From Pseudocercospora fijiensis CIRAD86 (taxonomy: Eukaryota > Ascomycota > Dothideomycetes > Mycosphaerellales > Mycosphaerellaceae): 64,000 nucleotides of DNA. A program made the position numbers and the translations under genes. The stretch spans positions 243,876 to 307,875 of the forward strand of contig NW_006921541.1 of assembly GCF_000340215.1 (NCBI RefSeq), written 5' to 3'. The notes under the pieces are model-generated. The model saw only the letters and a program-made list of their open reading frames with translations. It was not told where the DNA came from and searched no databases. Shown here one piece after another: positions 10,432 through 21,483 of this stretch (its first letter is position 1; each line of letters opens with the position of its first letter).

Positions 10432-11097
10432 CTAACGACTAAATACAATTTCCAACTAATCCGCTATAAACCGACGCCGAATTTTAGCTAGAAGCTATAT
10501 ATCTTTATTTTAAAGAGTAACCCGCTTCGTATAGGTAGTAAGGAGGTTTAAAAGCTTAGGCTCGGTTACGAGAAATGCCTCCGTAGCTTCCTAAAAAGCA
10601 CTAATCGCCTTAGCCGTAAATCGTATACTAGACCGAAAATCTAATATAATTTCTCGGACGAGTCGCTAGAAGGGAGTCTTAGGGATTAAAAGCTCGGTCC
10701 CTCTTTTGTTTTAGAAAAGCCGGATCTAGCGAAGGGTAATAGTATCTAGTTTAAAGCGCCGCTTCTTTATCGTCGAGTCCTGCTTTATTCCCTTTCTTTT
10801 AATAGAAAGATAACTTTTCTTCGCGATAGTCTTCGTCCGCCTACTCTTTTTAGCCTTCTCCTATCTATCTATAGCCTTCTTGTTTTTCGGTACTGTTTTC
10901 CGAGGAACCCCCTTCCTTCGTATATACTACGGAGAGCCTTACTCTTCCGATATCTCGTTCTCGCTACGGTCTCCCTATACTTAGCTTGCTTTACCTTTGC
11001 CCTTTAGCCTCTAAAGATATTTATCTACGCGTTTAGGCGACGAGGGTATATCGATAGGACCTAGAAAATTAATAAGTATATAATCGTAAGGAGATAT
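10432..11097 (-). pseudogene. H3-2 (unit A): second, divergent histone H3-fold gene
   Basis: Starts at an ATA (ATG in unit B) followed by SPYDYILINFLGPIDIPSS. A long, very basic N-terminal region of about 125 residues follows (KKSRRTKTIAKKSYL, IKKRRFKLDTI). Then comes an H3 histone fold: TITLRxIRLF, TELLIPKTPF, RLVREIILDFRSSIRF, AISAF with EATEAFLV, then YTKRVTL and NKDI ending KIRRRFIAD. Helix and loop spacing equal canonical H3 except for two extra residues before TELLI. The canonical tail marks are absent. No intron is needed. It sits just downstream of the transposase on the same strand and differs from H3-1 at most fold positions, so the two are old paralogues or separate captures. A CenH3-like role was considered, but loop 1 is not extended. 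Confidence 0.85.
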
Positions 11098-11409
11098 TAA
11101 TGCTTCTTACCTTCTAGAACAAATAGTCTTCTATTAAACCGCTTTAGTAGATTATCGTTAGATTCGAATAAAGGATAGTAGCTTAAGGAAGGGGAGGTAG
11201 CCGGCTTAGGAAGGCCCGAAGAGCCGAATCCTTAAGGTATATTTGTCTTTAAGAATATAGGGAAAAGGAAGAAGGAGAGGAAGAGCGAATAGAGAATTAG
11301 AAATAGTCCGTAGGTAAGCGGGGTCGGTTGCTATAGCAACTAGTCTATTTAGGTCCTAGGAATTCGAAATATATTCCGGATATATACCGGCTATATACGC
11401 CGGCTATAT
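11098..11409. other. Spacer between transposase end and H3-2 (unit A)
   Basis: About 300 bp without a gene. It carries TAGCCGGC near 11199 and a CCGGATATATACCGGCTATATACGCCGGC cluster near 11376-11404, which are isolated copies of the motif that fills the introns. It probably holds the H3-2 promoter and the transposase 3' UTR. Confidence 0.45.
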
Positions 11410-12756
11410 TACCTTATACGTAAACGCTTCGTCTCCTTAAAGCTACTCTAAGCCTATATACGTTTCCGCTTCTCGATCCGGTATCGCCTTCTACCTCCGC
11501 TCTCTTCCTCTTCGTTATCGCTAATTAGGGTTTCGCTTAGACTAAATTTCGTATTCTCTTCGCGCTTCTAGGTTTCTTCGATCTTAAGGTTTTCTAATTC
11601 CTCGATTAACTTCTTTAGTATAATCTTTAGTAACCTGCCTTAGCGATTCTAGTAGAGGAGATAGTATCGGAATACTATAATAGATTCGAAGATAGTAGGC
11701 GAGTATATTCGATTAAAGCGGCCCTAGTAACGAGCGATACTAAAAGACCTCTTATAGCCTATACCTACGCTCGGGATAGCGAGGACGTCCCGAGCGACCG
11801 ACGCTATCGTTAGAAACTTAGGCTCTAACCGCTACTATATAGCGAGAATATCGTCTCCGAATTCGTCTAGAAGACTAGTAAGATCTAGAGATTATTAGCC
11901 CTCTTTCCGAGCCTACGGGTTTATACTTACTCGCGCGCCGATAGAGATCGAACTCTTCTTTATTTACTTTAGTAGTTGCTTCCTCTTCTACCTCTACTTC
12001 CTACCTACGAAACAGATATAATATCGGAATCTTCTAAACCTTCTTTTTCTTTATAGGAGCTGCATCTAGACTAGTTTCTTTCCGACGCTCGTAGAACATC
12101 TTTTCTAGAATAGTCTAGTAATACTTCGGCTATACCTCGTTTGCCTTCTATTCCGGCCTCTACTAGTATATATCCTTTTCTACCGGGTTAAGCAAGTACG
12201 TAACGCTATAGATATCCCCGAACGACTTAAAGGTAGCACTATAATATTTATATAACTTAGTATAGGAGGTGTCTATAGCTTTCGTTATAGCTACTTTCTA
12301 GGGAACGCTCTTCTTAGCTAGCTTAGCTACGGTTTCCTCGAGCTCGTTAAAGAGCTAGTTATAGTACGTAAAGACAAGGTAGATCGTCGGTCCTCGGATT
12401 CTTCTAATCGTAGTAGTAACCTTCGCGTAATACTTACTAATATCGACGAGATACTCTACTTAGCGCTATTCGGCGGCGGTAAGGCCGAGCTACTTAATAT
12501 CCTCGGAACTCTAATAGATCTCGAAAGCGGTACGTAAAGTATATCCCCTCGTAACTATATAGAAAGTCGAATCGAACCGGGTCTTAACGTCTTAGGTAAA
12601 ACGGAGTAGGCGCTAAGGAGGCCGCTTTTGCTATCGCTTATTCTATACGATATTCTAGGTATCGGTTTTAGGGCGCTCGATTAGGTTCTTTTAAATAGCC
12701 TCGAATCGGTTATATCTCTATAAGCTCGAGTTCGTATATATTGCTAGACGACGAAG

Positions 12757-12825
12757 CTAGAGAAAAAGAGTTAGAACTATACTAGGTTACTAGCTATAGG
12801 TGCCGGCTACGGACAAAAGTTGTAC
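12757..12825 (-). other. Transposase intron with GCCGGC motif (unit A)
   Basis: Donor GTACAA, branch TTCTAAC, a pyrimidine tract and acceptor CTCTAG. It contains TAGCCGGC once in A and two GCCGGC-type copies at the matching site in B (about 23102-23120). Confidence 0.65.
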
Positions 12826-13780
12826 CTTATATAAAACGAGAGCGAGGCTCTCTACCTTATCCTATCTTATTGCTATAATAAGTTTCTCGACTTTCGACTT
12901 TGCTTTATCCTTATCTAGGATCTTCTATTAGTCGTCGTTTAATAGTGTAATTTTAAGCGTCTTAAAGAGGGCTCGGATCGCGATTTAAACTATATAAGCG
13001 AAGTAGGGAAACTTCTATAGGGATATAACTAGTAACGACGTCGGCTCCGATTTAATAAGGCTAGGGCTATTAATAGGCTCCTCTTTATCGTTATTATCGT
13101 ACGTATTGTCGTACGTATCCGGAATCGTAGCGAGCTTAATATTCGGAAGATTAAGCTAGATTGTAGACCTTGTAATCTCCTCTACGTACTCGACCCTATC
13201 GATACAATTAGTGATTTTAAAGATATATACGAGTAAATTGTATATATAATGCCTTATATAATGTTCGATTATTACTAGCGTTGTCCGTAGTAATCGAGAT
13301 CAGTTTCGTTATTACGCTAACCCTATCTATTACCGTATAGACAAGCTTCGCTATATCCTTACTAGTATAGGAACCTAGAATTTTAGGGAATCCGATTATA
13401 AGTTCCTAGAGTTTCTAATCCGAATTAATAAAGTATAGTATAATCGAGAGGAAGGAGGCTCTTATAGTCCGGCTTAACTAGCTATCGATAGTAATAGCTA
13501 CTCGGCGAGTATTACGGAGGATCTCCCGAATGTCGTCTAACGTAGCCTCTTTGTTCTTTTCGAATATAATACGCTAGGTTGTCGCGCCGAGAAATAGGGG
13601 AGGGTAGTTTGTAAGATATAGGTATATCTTCTATATAGACTCCCTTTCGTAGAAGTCTTCTAGAAGACCGTTTATAGCTAGTATTTCGTTTGCTAGTTGC
13701 TTAAAGTCTTCGGGGGAGAAATCGGTAGCCTTTAATCCTAGAGCTTCCTTAAGCGTAGCTTATAATAATTAGCTAGACCT

Positions 13781-13885
13781 CTACGGTTAATTTAGGTAGC
13801 CGGAATCTATAGCCGGAATCTATAGCCGGCAGCTATAGCCGGCAGCTATAGCCGGTAGCTATAGCCGGTATTTTAGAAGACGTAC
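13781..13885 (-). other. Probable transposase intron with a TAGCCGGC array (unit A)
   Basis: Donor GTACGT, branch-like ATTAAC and acceptor CGTAG flank about six copies of GCCGG separated by AGCTATA or AATCTATA. Unit B has fewer copies (about 24108-24152). Frame continuity across it was not fully verified. Confidence 0.5.
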
Positions 13886-15215
13886 CTCTTTCTAGAACGC
13901 TATATCTATATTAACTCTCCTCTCTCCTTAAGATTCCCGATACCGTTTAGAATAGAGATAGTTCGTAGGCGATAAGTTCCTATCCCCTAGTTTCGGGTAT
14001 TTCAAGATTAAACCGTAGAAGTTACAGATAATTACTAGTTAACCTTTAAGTCGAGAAGTCGTATAACGGTATAATGCCCCCTCTATAAAGAACTTCTAGA
14101 ATATATCCGTTCGCTCCTTACTTCCCTATCGTATCGAGTACTTCCGGAGTTTATACTCCTTTAAACGTAAGCATAAAGGGAACTATATCTTATAAACCTA
14201 TTAATTGAACTGCTCTATATACTCGGGTTTCTAAAGATACGCCTAGCTAGCCTTTTCGAAGATTTCCGGATTAATACTCGATGTTCTTATATCTCCGAAT
14301 AACCTTCTACTTAGACTCCGTAAAGGTAAGGACTAGGTAGTAGTACCCTATAATAAATTCCTACTACTAGGATTCGGAGAGGATAAATCTAGCCCTAATC
14401 GTCGTCTAGGACTTAATAGGCTCGAAGGTAAGTATACGACCTCCTCTCGACGATGTCGCAATCTCGCTCGTATACTAGACTATTTCGACTATCGTCTCGT
14501 TGTTACCCTTCCTAGTATAGTGCCTAGTATATATACAATGTCGGTCGGTATGTTTTAAGGTTTCGTACGGTAAGGTAAGGACTTAGGAGTAGTAGATATA
14601 TACTAGTAGCTATAGGGAAACACCCTTTCTTTTATAGTATCGTATCGTTAGGAATAGCTAGGTAGTAAATAGCTAGCTACCTTTTTTTTTGTTTCCTAGC
14701 TATCTAACTACTAGATTTCTTTTCCCTAGCTACCCTAGCTAGCCTAACTACTAGAATTTCTTTCCTAGCTACCCTAACTACCTAAATTTTGCCTTCTATA
14801 CGGCGGCTCTCTCCTACTAACGGAACCGAGCTACTATACCTAACGAATCTAAGCTCGTTTTTAGTCTTAATCTATCCTCTTTTAGTATAAGACACTCGAT
14901 AAGTAAATGCTTAGGCCGAGTCTAACTACGAAACCTAAGACTAACTAATAGCTCTATTAACTAATCCTAATCCTCGAACTCCTTCCGCTTCTTAGTAAAG
15001 ACCTTAAAGAGCGCTCGAGCTTCTTCGGGTACCTACGGAGTAGTCGAGATAAAGCTATATCGCTAAAATAGGTAATCCTTCGGAGGCTTATATAGAGATT
15101 TAGAGAATTCTAACGCTAACCTATCCTACTAGTAGCTTAGATTCCGGATACAAGCCCTCTCTGCCTTAGTAAAGATTTTATATAGTAGTAGTACTCTGCC
15201 TTCGAGAAACGCTTT

Positions 15216-15263
15216 CTATTTAACTATTAGTATCTGCCGGCTACGAACGCCGGCTATATATAC
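15216..15263 (-). other. Intron 2 of the unidentified gene (unit A), 48 bp with two TAGCCGGC motifs
   Basis: Donor GTATAT, branch TACTAAT and acceptor AAATAG. Removal joins CTA-TAC-TCG to AAA-GCG-TTT in frame. Two GCCGGC copies occupy most of it. Confidence 0.7.
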
Positions 15264-15762
15264 CGAGTATAGAATAATTACCTATACCCCTTCCTCCTAT
15301 AGTAATACTTCTACCGTCCCTAGATACCTAGCCCCGATTGTATTAATCGCAAGCTACTTTGCCTTTATAGATGTAAAGGCTTCGCTCTAATACTAATAAA
15401 GAAACTTCTACTCTATATCGAGGATATAAAGACGACTAGTCTCGATTCTAATCCTTGCTAGCTTTTCGTAGTAGCTTTAACTATAATTTTCTAGATTAAT
15501 AGGACTTATGCCTTAGCCCTTTACTAGTATCTCGTCTCTTTAACTGTACTCGATCTACTCCTAGCGCTTATCGTCTATAGCGTTAGGCCCTAAGACTATA
15601 CCTATTACTAGATCGACGTATAGTATCTCCTCGCTTTTTTTAGTTCCTTTATTCGTAGTATTAAGCTCTATCGCGGCATCCTAAACCCTAGTATTATTGT
15701 TCTCGGCTATCTAAATATCTCCGTTACTATCGGTTGTATCGATAGAGGTAGCGGCTATAGGT

Positions 15763-15869
15763 CTAAATACTATTAGTTAACGTGTTAAAGAAAAATATGC
15801 CGGCTATAGCTGCCGGCTACGGCTACCGGCTATAGCTACTAGCTACGGCCGCTAGCTAGATTAACTTAC
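15763..15869 (-). other. Intron 1 of the unidentified gene (unit A), with a TAGCCGGC array
   Basis: Donor GTAAGT, branch TTAACTAAT and acceptor TATTTAG. Splicing keeps the frame (GTA-GC|A-CCT-ATA-GCC). Four to five GCCGG-type copies lie inside. At the donor, unit B reads GCAAGT, so A may be a RIP derivative of a GC-AG intron. Confidence 0.7.
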
Positions 15870-16289
15870 GCTACTAGAACTTTACGCTCGAAAACTGGCC
15901 GCAATTCTTTCCTCCTCTTAGCCTTCTCTTAGGTTGTCTTCTTATTCTAACCTTCACTTTTTTCTATAGGCGCTAGCTATCGATAGAATGCCTTATTCCG
16001 CGCCTTTCTTCTCTTATCCTTAGCTCTTTTATCTTTATCTATCTTCTCCTTTCTCTCGCGGTCTCGTACGGAATTCTTCTTCGTAGAGTACTCCTCTTTA
16101 GTCTTACGCTTTTTAGTTAGACGCTTAGGTAAAACAAACTCGCGCTCTTTAGTTCTATCTTCTATTTCGCGCGCGGCGCGCTTCTCTCTTACTATTATAA
16201 GGGAAAGGGGCGGGGGCGTAGCGTATAGTAGTTATTGTCGGTATAGGTATAGAGGAAGAAGTTAAAAGTATAAGAATATCGCGAAGCCC

Positions 16290-16765
16290 TAATTATTGCC
16301 GCCTACGTAACGTTATATAGGTAAGCTTTCGCAACTACGGCAACTACGCCCCGGCAATAGCAACTACGCCCTAGCAACGGCAACTACGCCCTAGCAACGG
16401 TAATAAAGCGTAGTAAATACAACCTAGTAACTATTATAGCCGGCAATCGTAGCCGGCAGTCGAATAAGAGTGTCCTTATAGCAAAACTACGCCCTAGCAA
16501 CGGTAACTACGCCCTAGCAACGGTAACTACGCCCTAGCAATAGCAAAAGAGCGTAGTAAATATAATAGAGTTACTATTATAGCCGGCAATCGTAGCCGGC
16601 AGTCGAATAAGAGTGTCCTTATAGTAAAACTAATATAGTCTCTAGTTCAAACTAGGAATCTATATAGTTCGAAAAAACCAAACCGGAACTAGGGAGCTAG
16701 TTCGCCGCTAAGAAACCAAACTATATACGTTTAGTAGTTCGGAAACCGAACTAGTGCAGGGTCTA
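16290..16765. repeat. Right subterminal repeat region and internal right terminus of unit A
   Basis: Two clusters of a 20-bp repeat, CAACTACGCCCTAGCAACGG (16341-16400 and about 16485-16544). Each is followed by a TAGCCGGCAATCGTAGCCGGC block (about 16437-16460 and 16573-16596) and a shared GTCGAATAAGAGTGTCC segment, so the region is a roughly 150-bp higher-order repeat. The terminus (ACCGAACTAGTGCAGGGTCTA) ends at 16765. Such subterminal repeats are typical transposase-binding regions of hAT elements. Confidence 0.75.
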
Positions 16766-16883
16766 AGTTTAGTTTGCTAAGCCGAAGATCTAGTTTAGTT
16801 TAGGTTAGTTTGCTAAGCAACTATAGGATTAGCTAGTTCGAACTATAGAATTTATCGGTTTCTAAGAAGTGTAAGAATGTCTA

Positions 16884-17081
16884 TATAAGAAGGGTTATAT
16901 TAGCAGGTAGATAGGGTAGTAGTAGGTTAGTATAGTATTCGATAGAGATCTAAGAGGAGAGGGAGGAAGGCAGGCTAGTTAGCCTAACGCTAAGCGCTAA
17001 GCCCTGCCTAAGGCATTAGGACCCTAGCTTCACTCGAACCTAGTTACATACTAATTACGCATAACCTCTTTAGTCCTAATA
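16884..17081 (-). mobile_element. Solo LTR of the G1/G3 gypsy family inside unit B
   Basis: A 198-bp sequence matching the LTRs at 30373-30568, 34916-35113 and 41630-41827, starting TATAAGAAGGG and ending AGTCCTAATA. It is flanked by 5-bp duplications GTCTA at 16879-16883 and 17082-17086. Unit A has the uninterrupted site (AATGTCTACGTAACTC at 6794). It is given the minus strand only because the family members with coding sequence are minus here in the same LTR orientation. Confidence 0.92.
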
Positions 17082-17370
17082 GTCTACGTAACTCGAAGCA
17101 AGCCCTTTATAAGATACGAGAGTGTAGCCGGTAGCGTAGCCGGCATTTTTTAGTTATAGGAAGGTACTTATATAACCCTAAATCTATAGACAATTAGCTA
17201 AGGGCACTAACTAATTAAAAGCATATATATATATATATAAGCTATTATAGTTTAGTTTAGAAACTACACTTATTAGGTATAAATTTTATCCTTTCGCTCG
17301 CTATTTAATTCCCTAACTGCTCGGCAGAATGTTATTATCTAGATCTAGGTAGAACTTATCGATTTCCCTA

Positions 17371-17880
17371 GAAGCCCTCCTTAAGAAGTTCTAACACTTT
17401 CTAACTAAACTATTCTCTAATAATAAGTACTAGGATAGCTCCTCCCTCGGTATCGGTATAGTATATAAAAGAGCTATAAGGTAGCTCTATACAACGTTCT
17501 ACTAGTTACTCGCTATACTAAGGCCGAATACTAGTTCGTTCCTTAGAACTCTTAGTTATTTAGGAGATATTAAGGGTAGGGTAGGTAGTAACTTCGTATT
17601 ATATAAGGAGGTAGAGGCTACTATAGAGGAGTCCTTTAACCTATAGAAGATAGTAAAAGATATAGAGGCAGCTGTAGGTCTAGGTACCTAGTTGAATTTC
17701 TAGTAGATAGAGTATAAGGATATTTAAAGGGAGTATCAGATAGAGTTGCGAAGGCAGGTATATAATATAGTCTAGAAAACAGGGATAATGCCTATAACTA
17801 TAAGCATTAGGCTCTTTAATCTTCCTTATTTTTCCCTGTTTTCTTTTTATAAAAATCCAAACTAATACAAATCAACCGGA
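17371..17880 (+). pseudogene. Unidentified plus-strand frame in hAT unit B
   Basis: Counterpart of 7283-7840, with the same frame and segments (GIGTVYKRAIRQLY, FVLYKEVEATIEESFN). A 3-bp deletion near the start keeps the frame, which argues for past coding. Product not recognised. Confidence 0.5.
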
Positions 17881-18159
17881 ATATCTATCTTCTTTTAGTT
17901 CTTTAAAAAACCTAGTAGCGTAGCCGGTAGCGTAGCCGGTAGCGTAGCCGGTAGCGTAGCCGGCCTTTTTACTTCTTAGTACTAACGGGATTTTCGAAGA
18001 CTTCTATTCCGTACGGCTAATAAAGTATACTATACTATATATATATACTTAGAGAGTATTTAGAGCGCGGTATATAGCGCCGTATAATAGCGGCTTATTT
18101 CGTATATAGAAAAGCTTATAGACGATACTACGAACATCCTTCCTACTAGAATATCTATC

Positions 18160-18853
18160 CTACCTAGCACTATCTCGAATATAGACATTCTAGCCTTTTA
18201 GAATCTAATCGAGTGCTTTAAAATCCTTCTCTATAATCGTTATACGCTTCGCGTAGATAGCTATAAGGTTAACCGCTAAAATAGTATTAGTATAGTCTAA
18301 AAAGAGGTAGAAGAGAAATATACATTCGAAGATACGAACTACGTAGGCTTCTATAGCCTCTTAAAGGGCGCCTATCGCGGAGGCTTAGAAGCGAAGGTCG
18401 GTTCTATAATCCTAGGCAATTTCGTAAATAAGTCGTTAGAAAGGAGCTTTATAGATTAGGAGATTAGAACTCTTCTAATACTTCCGAATCTTACGGAGGG
18501 CTACGGCTAAAGAAGGATTAGTAAAAAGATAGTAAGAATGCCGGCTACGCTACCGGCTACGCTACCGGCTATAAATAGGACTTATTTCCTAGGCGCTATC
18601 GACGCTTCGTACGATTGTTACTACTAGTATTAGAAGCGCTAGTCGTCGTCTTACGTAGAGCCTTGCCTACCGTTGTCTTACGCGGAGCCTTACTCGCGAC
18701 GCCCTTTCTAGTACCGGAGCTAGCGGTAGTAGTAGTAGCCTTCTTACGTTAATATACTATACTCGTTCTACTATTTCCGGTCTTATTACAATCCGTAGAA
18801 GTAGTAGGTCCCTTCTTACAAGGCGTCGTAACTTAGTTAAGTAGACTCGGTAT
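18160..18853 (-). pseudogene. H3-1 (unit B): histone H3-like gene
   Basis: Counterpart of 8076-8802, with the same three-exon structure: exon 1 18853-18586, intron 18507-18585, exon 2 18506-18324, intron 18276-18323 and exon 3 18275-18160. The intron 2 donor GTATAT is intact here. The intron 1 donor reads ATAAGT, so this copy would be expected to splice poorly. The array in intron 1 is shorter than in unit A. The H3 tail and fold motifs are retained through the RIP stops. Confidence 0.85.
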
Positions 18854-19381
18854 TATAAAAGTCGTCGAATTAAGGAAAAAAGTACGTTACGAAGGTATAC
18901 GAAGGCGCGCGTAGAGCGAGGGTATTACGGAGGCAGTAGATACAGAGCGTAGAGGTATAGGTATCGATACGAAGGTTAAATATAGCGAGAGAGATACTAT
19001 CGCGATATCGCTAGGTAATAGAGTAAGCGTCGCGTAAGCCTAGATTATAGTAACGTTAGAGTAAGGAAAGAAGGCAGGTACGGCTAAAAAAGGCAGGTAC
19101 GGCAAACTTTGAAATATAGCCGGTATATATAGCTAGTATAGTAATAGGCGAAAGCCTCCTTTTAATAAATAGCCGGCGTAATAATAGTATCCTACTATAG
19201 TATAGATATTCTTTAGTAATGCCCTTACTAGCTATAGTAATCTTATAAGTAACCTAGGCCTATTGCTAGGAAATATAAGAAATATTAGGTAGGCTATACT
19301 AAACAAGCTAGTTATTTAGTAGGAAAAGGCCTACTACCGTCTCTATATACCGGCTACGAGTGCCGGCTATCGCTCTAAATT

Positions 19382-20090
19382 TAACTCTGCCCTATCTCGG
19401 AGGCTAAGGTACCGAGCGGAAACCCTATAGCTTATATTTACTCGGTTATCGCGGAGCGCTTATAGGTAAGGTATTAGAAAAGAGTATAAAAAGTACGAGA
19501 AGAGTATCCTAGGATATAGGTCGTAAGTGAATAAGAGTAGAACGCCTAGTTATATATATAGTACGTTACTCTATACGACTAAGAGCCTATATTATCTCGT
19601 ACTTCGCTTATAAGACCTCGACTCTACTAATATACTATTAATCTCCTCCTCGGTCGCTATCTTAATTCTTCTTCGAGTTGCCGGACTTAGTACGTATCTA
19701 TCGCTATATAATAGCGCTACGTATTATAGAGAATTAACTCCGCCGTATCTCGAAGGCTAAGGTACCGAGCGGAAATCCTATAGCTTATATCCACTCGGTT
19801 ATCGCGGAGCGATTACAGGTAAGGTATTAGAAAAGAGTATAAAAAGTACGAGAAGAGTATCCTAGGATACAGGTCGTAAGTAAATAAGAGTAGTACGCCT
19901 AGTTATTTATATAGTACGTTACTCTAAATAACTAGGAGCCTATATTATCTTACACTTCGCTTACAAGACCTCGACTCTATTAGTATACTATCGATCTCCT
20001 CCTCGGTCGCTAATACGCTATCTTAATTCTTCTTCGAGTTGCCGGACTTAGTACGTATCTATCGCTATACAATAGCGCTACGTATTATAG
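19382..20090. repeat. 353-bp tandem duplication (unit B)
   Basis: Counterpart of 9344-10065. Copies begin at 19382 and 19735. The first copy lacks a TAATACGC block and a few other bases, so the period is 353 rather than 361. Confidence 0.75.
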
Positions 20091-20461
20091 AGAATCTCTC
20101 GTTAAAGTTTCTCTCTCGCAGGCTTACCATCCACCTCGCAGCACAGAGGATTAAAGTGCTAATACTAAAGAATCTCCTTATAGTTAGGATACTAGGGCTC
20201 CTTAGGACCTTTGTGTTTTAGGTCTAAATAGAGATGCATTATAAACGTTCTATCGCCCTTTCGCTTACTACCTACTAGGTCGCGATATGCGAAGAAACTA
20301 ATCTAAATATAGCTCGTCTCTATAATAGCCGGGTAAATATAAAGCGCTAGGTTTCTACTTCGTACCTTAGATTTACGGACGGCGCGGAGATAAAATTAGA
20401 AATATAGCCGGCACCTATAGCCGGCAAAAGGATACAAAAATAGGCCTCCTCCTAGGTTAAT

Positions 20462-21127
20462 CTAACGACTAAATACAATTTCTAACTAATCCGCTATAAA
20501 CCGACGCCGAATTTTAGCTAGAAGCTATATATCTTTATTTTAAAGAGTAACCCGCTTCGTATAGATAGTAAGGAGGTTTAAAAGCTTAAGCTCGGTTACG
20601 AGAAATACCTCCGTAGCTTCCTAAAGAGTACTAATCGCCTTAGCCGTAAATCGTATACTAGACCGAAAATCTAATATAATTTCTCGGACGAGTCGCTAGA
20701 AGGGAGTCTTAGGGATTAAAAGCTCGGTCTCTCTTTTATTTTAGAAAAGCCGGATCTAGCGAAGGGTAATAGTGCCTAGTTTAAAGCGCCGCTTCTTTAT
20801 TATTAAGTCCTGCCTTATTCCCTTTTTTTTAATAGAAAGATAACTTTTCTTCGCGATAGCCTTCGTCCGCCTACTCTTTTTAGCCTTCTCCTATCTACCT
20901 AAAGCCTTCTTATTTTTCGGTACTATTTTCCGAGGAACCCCCTTCCTTCGTATATACTACGGAGAGTCTTACTCTTCCGATATCTCGTTCTCGCTACGGT
21001 CTCCCTATACTTAGCTTACTTTATAATTGCCCTTTAGCCTCTAAAGATATTTATCTACGCGTTTAGTCGACGAGGGTATATCGGTAGGACCTAGAAAATT
21101 AATAAGTATATAATCGTAAGGAGACAT
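20462..21127 (-). pseudogene. H3-2 (unit B): divergent histone H3-fold gene, ATG retained
   Basis: Counterpart of 10432-11097. The initiator is a true ATG (complement of 21125-21127), followed by SPYDYI, which fixes the start chosen for unit A. The long basic N terminus and the H3 fold (RLVREI, EATEAFLV, TKRVTL) are readable with TAG/TAA at Gln sites. Confidence 0.83.
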
Positions 21128-21483
21128 TTATACTTCTTACCTTCTAGAATAAATAGTCTTCTATTAAACCGCCTTAGTAGGTTATCGTTAAATTCGTATA
21201 AAGGATAGTAGCTTAAGGAAGGGGAGGTAGCCGGCTTAGGAAGGCCCGAAGAGCCGAATCCTTAAGGTATATTTATCTTTAAGAATATAGAGAAAGGGAA
21301 GAAGGATAGGAAGAGCGAATAGAGAATTAGAAATAGTCTGTATATAAGCGGGGTAGGTTGCTATAGCAACTAGTCTATTTAGGTCCTAGGAATTCGAAAT
21401 ATATTAAAGATATATACCGGCTATATACGCTAGCTATATTACCTTCTATATAAACGCTTCGTCTCCTTAAAGCTACTCTAAGC

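Larger units (their letters stand above)
11410..14600 (-). pseudogene. hAT transposase, unit A
   Basis: A long minus-strand gene of about 950 codons with introns. The catalytic part reads TRFDSTFYIVTRGYTLRTAF (about 12520-12580), GLTAAE, VEYLVDISKYYAKVTTTI, GPTIYLVFTYYN and FGDIYSVTYLLNPVEKDIY (about 12160-12230), which are classic hAT landmarks. The C-terminal dimerisation domain follows (SLLDEFGDDILAI, RLEPKFLTIASVARDVLAIP, GYKRSFSIARY, YSPTIFESIIVFRYYLLY; about 11640-11880). The N-terminal region (13900-14600) probably held a BED-type zinc finger, but I could not place its Cys/His. The end is followed by a Glu/Ser-rich and basic tail near 11454-11520. Stops are TAG/TAA at Trp/Gln. The protein would excise and reinsert the element. 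Confidence 0.9.
14780..16195 (-). pseudogene. Large unidentified gene of hAT unit A (two introns)
   Basis: Upstream of the transposase on the same strand. It starts at an ATA codon (ATG expected) before VREKRAAR. Exon 1 is extremely basic (LTKKRKTKEEYSTKKNSVRD, KRRKARNK). After an intron (15763-15869) comes an acidic/neutral domain with segments APIAATSIDTTDSNGDI, EEILYVDLVIGIVLGPNAID and LARIRIETSRLYILDIE. After a 48-bp intron (15216-15263) comes KAFLEGRVLLLYKIFTKAER, FTKKRKEFED and PKHLLIECLILKEDRLRLK. Roughly 430 residues in all. The frame is preserved in unit B. I recognise no family. The basic N terminus suggests a nuclear or nucleic-acid-binding protein. Confidence 0.65.

Noticed and set aside
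10432..11097. H3-2 as a centromeric H3 (CenH3)
   Set aside because: The long tail fits, but loop 1 has canonical length and the CenH3 landmark extension is missing; called only H3-fold.
20039..20221. Plus-strand 60-codon frame in hAT unit B
   Set aside because: Starts within the 353-bp repeat and runs into a region readable on both strands; not conserved as an open frame in unit A.
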